The translations under genes were made by a program, and so were the position numbers. From positions 1 to 46,623 of the forward strand of contig JBBHKE010000340.1 in NCBI GenBank assembly GCA_037447655.1: a stretch of 46,623 bases of DNA, read 5' to 3'. Of the stretch, positions 21,671 through 31,784 are shown one piece after another (the first letter of the stretch is position 1; each line of letters opens with the position of its first letter). Under the pieces are notes generated by a model. That model was not told where the DNA came from, did no database searches, and worked only from the letters and a program-made list of their open reading frames with translations. Source of the stretch: Zygnema cylindricum. Taxonomy: Eukaryota; Streptophyta; Zygnematophyceae; Zygnematales; Zygnemataceae.

Positions 21671-21712
21671 GCCATTTATACAAGGTGCTCTCTGGGAGAG
21701 GCAGCTACTTAC
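21671..21712 (-). promoter_or_regulatory. Copia-2 LTR core promoter
   Basis: On the minus strand GCTGCCTCTCCCAGAGAGCA is followed by CTTGTATAAATGG, a good TATA box. The position matches the promoter block of Copia-1 and Copia-4. Confidence 0.6.
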
Positions 21713-22227
21713 CCAAAATTTTCTAAGTCCTATTCCCTCTCTAAAACTCTATCTACTGAAGTATGGTACCAATCAAATTAGTGTGTCGTACAGAAAAGTA
21801 CAGGTGCCGGTGTACTTTCTGTACGGCCATTGTACAAAATGGCCAAAATGTCGACACGTGTCATAGCCGGATTTGTTACCGTAATCTCCGGAGTCGCCGC
21901 ATTCCAACATTGTCGCGCCACATATCACATGACGTGGTGATGATTGAAAAACGCCAAAAGTACATAATCCGTGATCGCGGCGCCTATCGTGGCCGTCCGA
22001 TCAAACCGGATACAATTGTAGCTGTTGAAAATATTCGTACGATATTTGTTTCGCGTTCGAAACAAATGCGCGGTATCCGTTTCATAAAATACATTAAATC
22101 GTACTCCGTACTATACAAAACTGTATCTATGCATTACGTATCTATTCCCGTTAGACGAACTAGTCTACGTGTACAAATATAAATAGCTGTCAAACCTATT
22201 GTACTCTAGCACTGTATTTAGACTTTT

Positions 22228-22295
22228 TGGTTAAAGCGAACGGCTAGTTTGACGGACGGCAGGTACCAGAATCAAATCCTGGGTCCGTCACACCT
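22228..22295 (+). promoter_or_regulatory. Antisense tRNA-like Pol III module in Copia-2 5' LTR
   Basis: TGGTTAAAGCG (22,228-22,238) fits the A-box consensus at all 11 positions. GAATCAAATCC (22,269-22,279) is a B box with two changes, 30 nt downstream. CCTTTTAG follows. It is antisense to the element. Confidence 0.55.
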
Positions 22296-22490
22296 TTTAG
22301 ATAACTCTATTAAGAATTGCCTGTCCATTTTCGACAGCCTAGGCAGCCATGGATCTAACTCCTCTTCAAGTCTTCAGTGACAGCGACAAGTGTGGGGACT
22401 TGAGTGAAGAGTTAGAGGTAGGTTGTTAGTGTCCCTTTTTGCTTTTTTATTTTACAATCTCTACACCTAGAAAATACTTAATTTTCAACA

Positions 22491-24278
22491 CCGTTTATAT
22501 GTAACTGCCTCAGTTACTAAAACAAGAAAGCATGATTTTTTTTATCTTTTAAATGCTTTTTAAATTGTTTAGCAGAAATCAAACCTTCAACTCCAAATTT
22601 GGTTATGTTATTTTTATGATTCCTATGCAACTCCTTCGAAGGTTATGCTTGCAAAACCTTCCAACCGTTCTTAGACTTCACTCTCAAGGTGTTAGTTTCC
22701 CAAGTAATTTGAGGGTTATATTTTGTTAACTTGGGCTTTCCTAGTATTAGCTCATCACTACCCAAATTCATTATTTCACACAACTTTCATTTTATGACCC
22801 TGGATATCAACTTCTATTGTGTCAGTTTGTAAATCTAATGTGAACTTATTACCATTTGTCACCTGAACATGCAAATATTTTTCCCTTATGACTGTAGGAA
22901 ATTTATTTTCCAGTACAAACTTATGTGAAATAAAATTATGTGTAGCAACGGAATCTACTATAACTCTCAATGGTTTCCCTTCCACTAAAGACTCTAATCT
23001 GATCAAACTGTGTTTGGTGTCTTCGTTACTTAACTGTCCCAACATAGGTCTATTGGTAAGAGATTCATCAAAAGGATTGTTCAAACTATGGAGTGTAGTT
23101 AGCATCATATTAAATTTAGCTATCCCTGCCTTTTCGTTCATTAGCTTGCACTCCAAAGTTAACTCCTTAACCTTTGGATATGGTCGACTCAAGTGAGGAC
23201 TTTCAGCTAGTCCTTTCCGTTTCCCACCTTTTGGGCTTTCTGTTACTTAGGTTTAATAAAATATATTCTTGATGACCTTCATTGACATCAACTCATTTAA
23301 GAGGTCCCTTATCTGTACAGTCGTTAGCGTAATGATTTGGACCTCCGTATTTAAAACAAGTGACTTTCTTTTTCAGTTTTGTGCGATCCCTGCTAAAATG
23401 TCCCTCCTCTCCACAGTTATAAAAGTTAATTTTCTTCGGTTGCACACTCAAATGCCCTATGACATTTTTTCTGACAGATAGTGCATGTGGGAATGTTAAG
23501 ATTGGGTTTCTGAGCATTAATACTTAGTTAATGACTCTTAATATATCCTCCTTCATTGTTAAATTTGTTTCTTGCATTTACACTCTGTCCACTTCTCTGA
23601 TTTCCTTTGTGGCAATTGTGCCTATTCACCAGACCCGCGTTCTGACCCTGTTCCACAAATTCCTCCTCACCCCACACTGATACTTCATTCAAATTACCCC
23701 TGAATGATCGAGTTTCCCAATTATAACCCAATTGATCCTCTAATTCCAATGACTTATCTTGTAATTCATTCAAATTAATAATTTTTTGATGATTTTGTTC
23801 TGATTTCAGTATAAGATTCAGATAGTTCAATAAATGCAACTTAGCCATTTCATCAATCTAACCTATGACATGCATGCTAGATGAGTCAAATTCTACGATA
23901 TAATCTTTCACAGATCCAGTTTGCTTACAATTGAACCACTTTCCTTTCATTGTGGATTTATAAGTGACAAACAAGAAACGGGATTTGATTGCGGTCTTAA
24001 AAGCATCCCAATCATCATATCATGAATTAGGTCAGACCTCCTCTGAGTGTAATACCAAATCTGAGCATCACCTTTCAGATAGCTAACAACAAAAGAAGTG
24101 TAATCATCACGATCAAAATTCATAGATTCCAAATAATACTCTATATGAAAAATCCAAGCACCCAACTCATCAGTCTTCTTACCATCAAAGGATGGTGCTT
24201 CACTGATAGACAATTCCAGATCTCTTATCTTCTTAGGTCTATCATGATAATCTTCCCTAAAACTAGCATTCCTCTTGT
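22491..24278 (-). pseudogene. Gypsy gag C-terminal part, zinc knuckles and protease
   Basis: Gag core with PSFDGKKTDELGAWIFHIEY (about 24,190), SYLKGDAQIWYYTQ and a Gln/Asn-rich linker. Two decayed CCHC knuckles follow (FYNCGEEGHFSRD near 23,420; CFKYGGPNHYANDC near 23,345, second Cys now Tyr). The protease has VIVDSVATHNFISHKFV near 22,940, where the Gly of D-S-G-A-T is now Val. Frame breaks lie near 23,950-23,850, 23,520 and 22,780. The left edge is the Copia-2 junction and the right edge the Copia-3 junction. Confidence 0.85.
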
Positions 24279-24664
24279 TTTTCTGAGACAAAAGCTAGAA
24301 CCGAAGACGATGAGGATGCCGGTTTAGTCATCTCGGAACCAAACTAAGCAAGAAACTTTCACAAAAACTGGTCTAAAAATACAGCAACTTCAACAGTTGA
24401 TAAAACCTAAACCAAAGTTACAATAGCTCTGAAAATTCAACAAAATGTAGATAATATCCCCAAAACTAGCATTCCTCTTGTTTTTCTGAGACAAGAGCTA
24501 GAACCGAAGATGATGAGGATGCCGGTGTAGTCATCTCGGAACCAAACTAAGCAAGAAACTTTCACAAAAACTAGTCTAAAAATACAGCAACTTCAACAGT
24601 TGATAAAACCTAAACCAAAGTTACAAAAACTCTGAAAATTCAACACAATGTAGGTAATATCAAG
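24259..24664. repeat. 203-bp tandem duplication spanning the Gypsy/Copia-3 junction
   Basis: AAAACTAGCATTCCTCTTGT followed by TTTTCTGAGACA occurs at 24,259 and again at 24,462. Each copy is about 25 bp of Gypsy gag plus about 178 bp of Copia-3 LTR end. The duplication therefore happened after Copia-3 inserted. The copies differ at a few bases. Confidence 0.88.
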
Positions 24665-25319
24665 ATGAACACACACAGAAAATTTCAAGTTATTTTGCAT
24701 AAATATGTGTAAGATATTCACAGATATAAATACCAAAAACAGGCAGTAAAGTTTTTGACTACAAAGTGTTCATTTTTACAAAGTTGTCTAAGTCCTACTA
24801 ATAAACACTGAAGCCTATGCTGCTGAGCGTACGGAGGCATACCAGCCGTGCAATAAATACCTATGGCATTAATAGAACAAGGTACGCCATACAAAAAGAT
24901 TCCTCTACTAATCAGCTAACCACACAAAGACAAAAAACTATTTAACTAGATATTTACAAAGGGGTAGCATTCTGTATGCCACGTCATTTGTCGTGTATGT
25001 GATTCACACGGACCAGCATTTGTGCGCGGTCTCCCTCTGTTGCGTACATATCAGATTCAACACTGTAGACAAATCTCCATGTGCCATTTCGTCCTCAAGT
25101 GCATCTATGCACCAACAACTGGATATTCTAGAGTGTCTTCTTTCTAGTGGTGACTTCTTTCTCAGGAGTGTATACAAAGGTGTACTCCCTACCGATCTAG
25201 TGGAACATTAATTCTGGTTTGTAATGAACCAAACTTACAATGAAACATAGGCTAAGTCATGAAACTCTCTCTCCCTCACACTCGAGGCATAGAGAGGACT
25301 AAAGCATTCCAAAACAACA
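24487..25319 (-). repeat. Copia-3 3' LTR
   Basis: On the plus strand it runs from TGAGACAAGAGC to CAAAACAACA, 833 bp, matching 29,462-30,294 closely. The purine-rich CTTTAGGGGAG on the minus strand abuts it at 25,320-25,330. Confidence 0.9.
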
Positions 25320-25330
25320 CTCCCCTAAAG
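25320..25330 (-). other. Copia-3 polypurine tract
   Basis: CTTTAGGGGAG on the minus strand lies directly before the 3' LTR start TGTTGTTTTGGAA. Confidence 0.7.
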
Positions 25331-25369
25331 CCGTAGACTCTGCTAGCCACTTAAGCCACATGCCTCTGT

Positions 25370-26836
25370 TTAAAACTTTAATTTAAGTGCAGGCAAGGGT
25401 TTAGTCATCATGTCAGCAACCATCTCCTCATCTGGTAAATTACTGAGTTTCAAAACTCTTCCCATAACCTTCTCTCTCACAAAGTGTAGCTTGATATCAA
25501 TGTGATTGCTCTTAAAGTGATCGCTACTGTCAAATGCAATAGCAATAGCAACCTCATTGTCACACCACACTATCTAAGGTCCAGATTGCATAAACAAAAT
25601 CTTTTGAAGCAGAGACTTTACCTAAAGTAACTCCTTGACGGCTGCGCTAGCCGCCATGTACTGAACCTCCATAGTAGACTGAGATGTCACCTTCTGAAGT
25701 TTGCTGCTCCAACAACATGTCCCACTTCCAATCTTCATAATGTATCCACTGGTAGAGCATCGGCTTGGCATATCCCCATAACTTGCATCGCTCCATGTCT
25801 GAATTTTTATCTTCCTCTCCACCGAGAGAGAGTTGGAGGTTTTGAGTTCTTGCAAGATATCGAAGAACTCTCTTTGCTGCCTCTTAGTTTGACTTCTTAG
25901 GATTTTGCAAACTTTGGCTTAAGGCTCGAGCAACTTCTGCAACATCCGGACGGGTACAGTTCATGAAGTAGATAAGGCTTCAGACAATATGCCTGTAAGG
26001 AATGGAGGATATAGAATCTGTCTCCCCTGACTTAATAGAGTCATAAATCACAACCCCACCATCTGATTTGTTCCCCTCTATTTTTTGTCTGAACTCCATG
26101 GGAGTAGCACTTCCCTTTGCCTTTGACATGCCAAACCGTTCAAGCATGTTTCCAATGGCTTCTTTCTGTGCCAAATAAATTAGTCTTTGTTTTCTATCCC
26201 TTTCTACCTGAATTCCCAAAATATACTTAGCCTCCCGTAATCTTTCATTTTGAACCAAGAATTTAGAGCTGTTTTTAATTTGTTAATTTCATTAATGGAT
26301 TTGCTCAGCAATAGCAAATCATCAACATAAATAACAATGTATATCACTCCATCTTCCCTTTCCATTACATAAACTAAATGATCTGAACTGATTCTAGTAA
26401 AGACAAGATTTGTCAAAAAATCATCCAGTTTTAGGTTCCACTATCGTGGAGCCTATTGCAGACCATAAAGGGACTTCAAAAGTTTACAAACCAGATTTTC
26501 TTTCCCTTTTCCTACATATCCCTCTGGCTGCTTCATATATATAACTTCCTCTAAATCCCCATGCAAGAAAGCGGTTTTCACATCCATTTGATGCAACTCC
26601 ATATCCTCTATTGCTGCTACAGATAAGAGAATCCTAACAGTAGGAAAACGAACTACAGGTGAAAATGTCTCTTTATAATCAATGCCCTTTTTCTGGCTAT
26701 ACCCCTTAGCAACAAGCCTGGCCTTATATCTCTCAATGGTATTATCTGGATTTAGTTTTAACTTGAATACCCTTTTACAACTGATCGTTTTTTGATCCGG
26801 TGGAAGTTCAAGAAGCTCCCAAGTTTGAGCCTCCAT
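25370..26836 (-). pseudogene. Copia-3 reverse transcriptase and RNase H
   Basis: RT with [60 protein letters not shown] and active-site VIYVDDLLLLSKS (about 26,330). The block after it includes LIYLAQKEAIGNMLERFGMS. RNase H has IQTWSDASYGDMPSRCSTSG, CCWSSKLQKVTSQSTMEVQY and WCDNEVAIAIA. The C-terminal signature ADMMTKPLPALKL is kept at the end. Stops or shifts lie near 26,450, 26,220, 25,970 and 25,600. Confidence 0.9.
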
Positions 26837-26974
26837 AATTTACTTTATCTCGTCATTCGCCGCAACAATCCACAGATCTTTTTCCGGAACGGATAAGGCT
26901 TTTTGAATGGTAAGAGGCTCCCCTGTGGTTGCAAAATAAGCATGATCCACTCGGTCACCTCTCAGCTGGGTGCT

Positions 26975-28542
26975 TTATCTTTTTCCCCTCGGAAAATGTG
27001 AAGCGAGAATTGTTGGTCCCCGGTGAAGTCTTGGAGGAGGAAGAGGAGGAGGAGGAGTAGTTGGAATAACATGTGGATCAGGCAGCCCAAAAACATATGG
27101 CAATTCTGGTGAAGAGGAAGAAACCGGCGATTGCTTGAAAAGAATCTGCTCAAGGATGACATATTCTTGCAATTTTTCTGCCTTTTTCACCTCATTCATG
27201 CTAAAAACATCATCAGATTGACTTTCTTCCCTTATTTGAACATTCCTAGCAATCTGAATTGTATTTTTCTGGGGATTATACACTATATATGCTACAGATT
27301 CATCATCATAGCCCAGAAATATCCCACATATAGATTTTGGACTTAATTTCCAATTTGGATGGTTATCCAACATAAAACACTTACTTCCAAAGACTCTAAA
27401 GTGACTAACATTCCGCTTCTTTCCTGTCCACATTTCATAAGGTGTTTTATCCTTCACAAATCTGCTTTCTATTATATTTCTAATGTAAGAAGCACAATGA
27501 AAACCTTCCTCCCCTAAATTTTAGATCTACACCTTTATCGATCATCATAGATTTAGTACATTCAGTCAAGGTCCTATTCAGTCTTTCTACCACACCATTA
27601 TTTTCCGGAGTGTAAGGAACACTAAACTCATGAAAAATTCCATTTTCTTTTAAGTATTCAGCAAAGGCATTTGATACATACTCTCCATCGTTGTCGGATC
27701 GCAAAGCAAGGATCGGTTTTCCGTGAAGTTTTTGCGCCCAGATCCGGAAATGCTTCAAATGTGTGACTACCTCACTCTTATCATTCATAAAGTACACTCG
27801 GCTGAATTGTGAGTAGTCATTGGTGAAGGTAACAAGGTATTTCCTTTCACCAAGGGAAGGAACTTTGGCCAGTCCCCATACATCCGAGTGGATAAGGCCG
27901 AGAAGATCCTTTGCCCGATAATCATAAGCATGTGGTAGGGGAAGCTTATGAAGCTTTCCTAGAGCACAACCATCACAAACATGGGATTCCTTTTGACCAA
28001 GCTTGACACCTTCTATCATATTAGTATTCACAATCTTTTCAAGCCTCTCATTATGAACATGCCCAAGCCTTTTATGCCACAAAACATGTTTCATAAAGGA
28101 CACTGGAGTACACAAAATCAACTTTAGTAACCAGGTCCATCCGATACAACATGTTTGGGCCTCTAGTTCCCACTAAGGCTACTCTTCCATCCTTGCTTAC
28201 TATCTTTTTCTTATGCTCTGAAGAACATCAAAACCCTTACTCTATGCAATTGAGGTAGAAAATATTTTTTTCTTAAATTTAGGCACATATAAAACATCAT
28301 GCAAAAGTTCTTTTTACAGCTTTGCCATCTATCTCACAATTCAGATCTATGCTACACTTAGCATTAGCTTCCACCGTGACACCACAAGTATAAAAGATTT
28401 GACGAGTAGGAATAGGTGTCATATCCTTGAAAAAGGATTTGTTCCAACACATATGGGAGGAACTCCCAGAGTCAATAATCCACCCGAGATCTTTCTCTCC
28501 CTCCGTCATCTTTGCCATCGTCAATTTTAGGAAAATTGACAA
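26975..28542 (-). pseudogene. Copia-3 protease and integrase
   Basis: Protease GWIIDSGSSSHMCWNKSFF (about 28,480) keeps the D-S-G core. The integrase part starts with HKRLGHVHNERLEKIV and the zinc-binding CDGCALGKLHKLPLP. The catalytic motifs are IHSDVWG, LRSDNDGEYVSN and PENNGVVERLNRTLTECTKS, so D, D and E are all visible. After a frame break near 27,470 the C-terminal part continues (TPYEMWTGKKRNVSHFRVFG, GIFLGYDDESVAYIVYNP). One of the better-kept integrases in the window. Confidence 0.9.
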
Positions 28543-28559
28543 CCTCTGATTTCTCCTTC

Positions 28560-29460
28560 TCCATCTCCTTCACCGGTTCCTCTTCCTCCATTGAAAAAGC
28601 CGCAGTTTTGCTTGAAGGTTTTTGTGTAAATGGAGATTTTCTCACCTTCCATCCTTTGTGATAAGAACATGTTTCACACGCTTTTATATACAAAGGACAA
28701 AACTTGTACAAATGACCATCATTATACCAATAGACACACCTTTTATATTGCTGAAAAGAGTGATTTCCTTGAAATCTACTATCTCCCTGAAACTGAGCAT
28801 TGTAAGCTACAGCTGGCTTTCCCGATATAAATGCAAGCTGATTTGCTTCTTTTTTTAACACTTACTCTATAGTTGTAGCTAGATTCCACTTTGTCTTATC
28901 CAATTTTTTCAATTCATCATAGGCACCTTTATACTCAGTAGGAATCCCCCTCACTAAAATCATTGCTTGGTGATACTTAGGAAATGAACCACCTAAACAT
29001 GTATTTTCTACAACTAGAAGTCTGGATTTATTGCAATATTATGCCATGCTTCCGCCTGTATACTTATATTCCTAGATTTGAATTTTCCGCAAGTAGATGT
29101 CTGGATTTATTGCAATATTTTGCCATGCTTCCGCCTATATATTTATATTCCCAAATCTGCCCACCAGTTCTAATCTCATGCTGTGCATTAGCCCTAGAAT
29201 ATGTCTTTTTCAAAGCATCCCAAATCTCTGATGCTTTAGAAGCCTGAATGTATGTCATATGCAGCTCCTTAGATATCATTAATTTTATTAGATGAAAAGC
29301 CTGCTCATTCTTTTGATCATAGTTTACATCAGTGTCTACCATAGATCCATTAACAACATGAAAACGCTTCACTTGTACAAAGTAAGATCTGACAAGATCT
29401 GCCCAATACAAATATTCTCTCCCATCAAAAACCGGAATTCGTGACCAGTGACCTATTGAT
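28560..29460 (-). pseudogene. Copia-3 gag
   Basis: Starts with RIPVFDGREYLYWADLVRSY (about 29,425), then QKNEQAFHLIKLMISKELHM and ASEIWDALKKTYSRANAQH, and ends with a zinc-knuckle-like CVYWYNDGHLYKFC in which one Cys is Trp. Near 29,021-29,178 a 79-bp segment is tandemly duplicated (TCTGGATTTATTGCAATATT at 29,021 and 29,100), breaking the frame. The position equivalent to the ATG of Copia-1/-2/-4 gag is ATA here. Confidence 0.8.
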
Positions 29461-29461
29461 T

Positions 29462-30294
29462 TGAGACAACAGCCGGAACCGAAGACAATGAAAATGCCGG
29501 TGTTATCACCTCGGAACGAAACCAAGCAAGAAACTTTCACAAAAACCGGTCTGAAAATATAGCAACTTCAACACTTGATAAAACCCAAACCAGAGGTATA
29601 ATGGCTCTGAATATCAACTACACTATAGATAATATCAAGATAAACACACACACAAAATATCAAGTAATTTTGCCAACAAATCTCTAAGATATTCACAGAT
29701 AAAATTGCCGAAAACAGGTTGTACAGTTTTTGACTACAAAGTTTTCATTTTTACAAATTTGTCTAAGTCTTACTAATATACACTGAATCCTATGCTGCTG
29801 AGCCTACGGAGGCATACCAGCCGTACAATAAATACCTATGGCTCGAACCGAACAAGGTGCGCCATACAAAAAGATTCCATTACTAATTAGCTAACCACAC
29901 AAAGACAAAAATCTACTTAACTAGATATTTACAAAGGGGTAGGATTCTGTATGCCACGTTATTTGTCGTGTATGTGATTCACACGGACCAGCATTTGTCG
30001 GCGGTCTCCGTCTGTTGTGTAAATATCAGATTCAACACTGTAGACAAATCTCCATGTGCCATTTCGTCCTCAAGTGCATCTATGCACCAACAACCGGATA
30101 TTCTGGAGTGTCTTCTTTCTTGTGGTGACTTTTGTCTCGAGAGTGTATACAAAGGTGTACTCCCTACCGATCTAGTGGAACATCAATTCTGGTGTGTAAT
30201 GGACCGAACTTACAACCAAACATATGCTAAGTCATGAAACTCTCTCTCCCTCACACTTGAGGCATAGAGAGGACTAAAGATTTCCAAAACAACA
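29462..30294 (-). repeat. Copia-3 5' LTR
   Basis: On the plus strand it runs from TGAGACAACAGC to AAAACAACA, 833 bp. The sequence next to it on the internal side (minus AATCAATAGGTCACTGG) should be the PBS, but I cannot assign it to a tRNA. Confidence 0.9.
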
Positions 30295-30299
30295 CCTCT

Positions 30300-30543
30300 T
30301 ACTACTCTCACCCTTTTGGTCTGTATCATCATTTTTGGTGTTGATTAAATTAATTAGCTCATCCAACTTTTGGTTTGAAACATTCCCATTTTCCTTATCA
30401 TCCTTCAATTCACTTTTCAATTCAAAAATTGTTTTATCCATAAGAGCATCATGATTATTATATCTTTTCACCAATTTCACAGTATGTTTCTTCAAAACAT
30501 TCAAAGTATTTTCCATTTCATGTTTCCATGAAGAATTTTCCAT
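30300..30543 (-). pseudogene. Gypsy gag N-terminus
   Basis: ATG at 30,543 starts MENSSWKHEMENTLNVLKKH, a charged, probably coiled-coil segment. It runs open to the Copia-3 junction and continues in frame beyond it in the gag segment ending near 24,278. Together these give a normal Gypsy gag N-terminus. No stop is present in this piece. Confidence 0.8.
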
Positions 30544-30643
30544 TATCACACAATGAAATCAAGAAATAAGAAAGGTAAGGCACAATTATCCAAAAGAGTT
30601 TGCAGCAGATTTGAAGTCCTCGTATTTCTCCATTCCAAGACTT

Positions 30644-30648
30644 CCTTT
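30644..30648. repeat. Left target-site duplication of Copia-4
   Basis: CCTTT here equals CCTTT at 34,821-34,825, a perfect 5-bp duplication as made by Copia integrases. Confidence 0.85.
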
Positions 30649-31694
30649 TGAAATTCTATAGGTTCGATTTCCCCACAGAAATCACAGACCTAAAGAATCT
30701 TATCTAGATAGTACCGACTCCAAGTTGATACAAACCCAAATGACTAACACCTTGACAGTCAAAACTCGTATACAGATTCACATCTGTGAAAGAAGACTTT
30801 CTTTGTGCTCAGTTTTACCACAGAATGCAAAGCTTGAACATGTGTTTTGGACAACATTCCCCACTTTGAGTTTCTATTAGAAATGCCTCCATCCTGGTAA
30901 GCAAAAACTCTGACCGACTACACCACTGTGTGGCGTGGACTCCTTTGAGTCTGCAGCAAAAAAAATCTCTCAATTTGCTCGCCTGAGCAGTTAGTTAGGG
31001 CTGGCCAAAGATGGCCTATAAATACAAAAGGTCACTTGGAGAGAGGCGCCTCATTCACGCTAAGTCCCTTAACTCCTACTCACACCTACCTACTAGTGTA
31101 CCCTAGACCAATCAAAATAGTTTATAGTACAAGAAGGTACAGTGGCTGATTGTACTTCTTGTACGGCCATTGTACAACATGGCCTTCTGGTTGACACTTG
31201 TCAACATGGGAGTCATCGTTCCTCCTCCCATCCTTTACAGTGTCCAATGGTGTGGCGCCACGTGGAACAGCGCGCCGCTATATTCGAAAGCCGCCAAATA
31301 TTCATTCGGGATTGGCGGGGGCGACGACGTCCATCCAATCATGTATTTTACACGGCCAGATTCGCGTCCGCGAGCGCCGTTTGACTATAGATGTCGTTTC
31401 GTCAATTTTGGTATGTTTAAGTGAAAGAGATGTTTGCGTAACACTTTAATTAATCACCGAACCACATACGTATATCGTTTCGTTAATGCTTTAATGGTTA
31501 AGGCGTATGTCTTCAAATGACTTCGTAGACCTAGGTTCAAATCTTGTGCAACCTTTCTTTTTGGTAATCTATCAATTTGTCTGCATGTTTCTTTCTGACT
31601 ATGGTGGCAGCCATGGTGACTCTCTCTCTCTCTCTCTCTCTCTTTACTCTAGATTTTAAATTAAGAAGTGAATATTAATTACTTCTTTTCAACA
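30649..31694 (-). repeat. Copia-4 3' LTR
   Basis: On the plus strand it runs from TGAAATTCTATAGG to TTTTCAACA. It contains GGCGCC-CTCTCC plus a TATA-like CTTTTGTATTTATAGG (minus, about 31,025-31,040), a (CT)n run at 31,619-31,643 and the Pol III-like module at 31,495-31,565. Confidence 0.9.
31485..31565 (+). promoter_or_regulatory. Antisense tRNA-like Pol III module in Copia-4 3' LTR
   Basis: TGGTTAAGGCG (31,495-31,505) fits the A-box consensus at all 11 positions, as in tRNA-Ser and tRNA-Leu genes. GGTTCAAATCT (31,534-31,544) fits the B box at 10 of 11, 28 nt later. CTTTTTGG, a T5 run, follows. A D stem GCTT/AGGC can form and a T stem partly, but the acceptor stem is poor. This is the best-preserved of the modules. 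In the 5' LTR the A box is kept and the B box is decayed (about 34,620-34,670). Confidence 0.62.
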
Positions 31695-31757
31695 CTCCCC
31701 TTAATTCTTAGTCAACTTTTAATTTAAGTCCACACATTTTAACTCTCCCCTTATTTT
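31695..31757 (-). other. Copia-4 polypurine tract, duplicated
   Basis: AATTAAGGGGAG abuts the 3' LTR (31,695-31,706). A second tract AAAATAAGGGGAG lies about 50 nt further inside (31,744-31,757), and its downstream sequence matches the single Copia-2 PPT. One may have arisen by local duplication. Confidence 0.65.
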
Positions 31758-31784
31758 CTAGTCTACTTTTCATTCAACTCACAC

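Larger units (their letters stand above)
18191..22490 (-). mobile_element. Copia-2, gag-only non-autonomous Copia element (TR-GAG-like)
   Basis: The LTRs are 18,191-19,377 (3', 1,187 bp) and 21,305-22,490 (5', 1,186 bp), very alike by eye, with PBS and PPT directly adjacent. The internal region is only about 1.9 kb and is almost filled by one uninterrupted 613-codon frame (19,396-21,237). Protease, integrase and most of RT are absent. Flanking pentamers CAGTT (18,186-18,190) and CCGTT (22,491-22,495) agree at four of five positions. The similar LTRs and intact frame make it younger than Copia-1 and the Gypsy host. It would need polymerase and integrase in trans. Confidence 0.88.
21305..22490 (-). 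repeat. Copia-2 5' LTR
   Basis: On the plus strand it runs from TGAAACTGTGAG to TTTTCAACA. Compared with 18,191-19,377 it differs at a few scattered bases. It holds CTTGTATAAATGG on the minus strand (21,672-21,684) and GGACTC...GAGTC at 21,594-21,607. Confidence 0.9.
24284..30294 (-). mobile_element. Copia-3, full-length decayed Ty1/Copia element of a second family
   Basis: The LTRs are 24,487-25,319 (3') and 29,462-30,294 (5'), both 833 bp. An extra partial LTR end (24,284-24,461) comes from a 203-bp junction duplication. The internal region holds gag, protease, integrase, RT and RNase H in Copia order, with stops. LTR and PBS differ from the Copia-1/-2/-4 group and no Pol III-like module was found. 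The Gypsy gag frame resumes if the element, the duplicated segment and a 7-bp filler (GAAAAAC on the minus strand) are removed and AGAGG is taken as the target duplication. Confidence 0.9.

Noticed and set aside
24993-25211. Cys/Ser-rich frame in the Copia-3 LTR, repeated at 29,968-30,237
   Set aside because: It recurs only because both LTRs carry it; no domain and no independent conservation.
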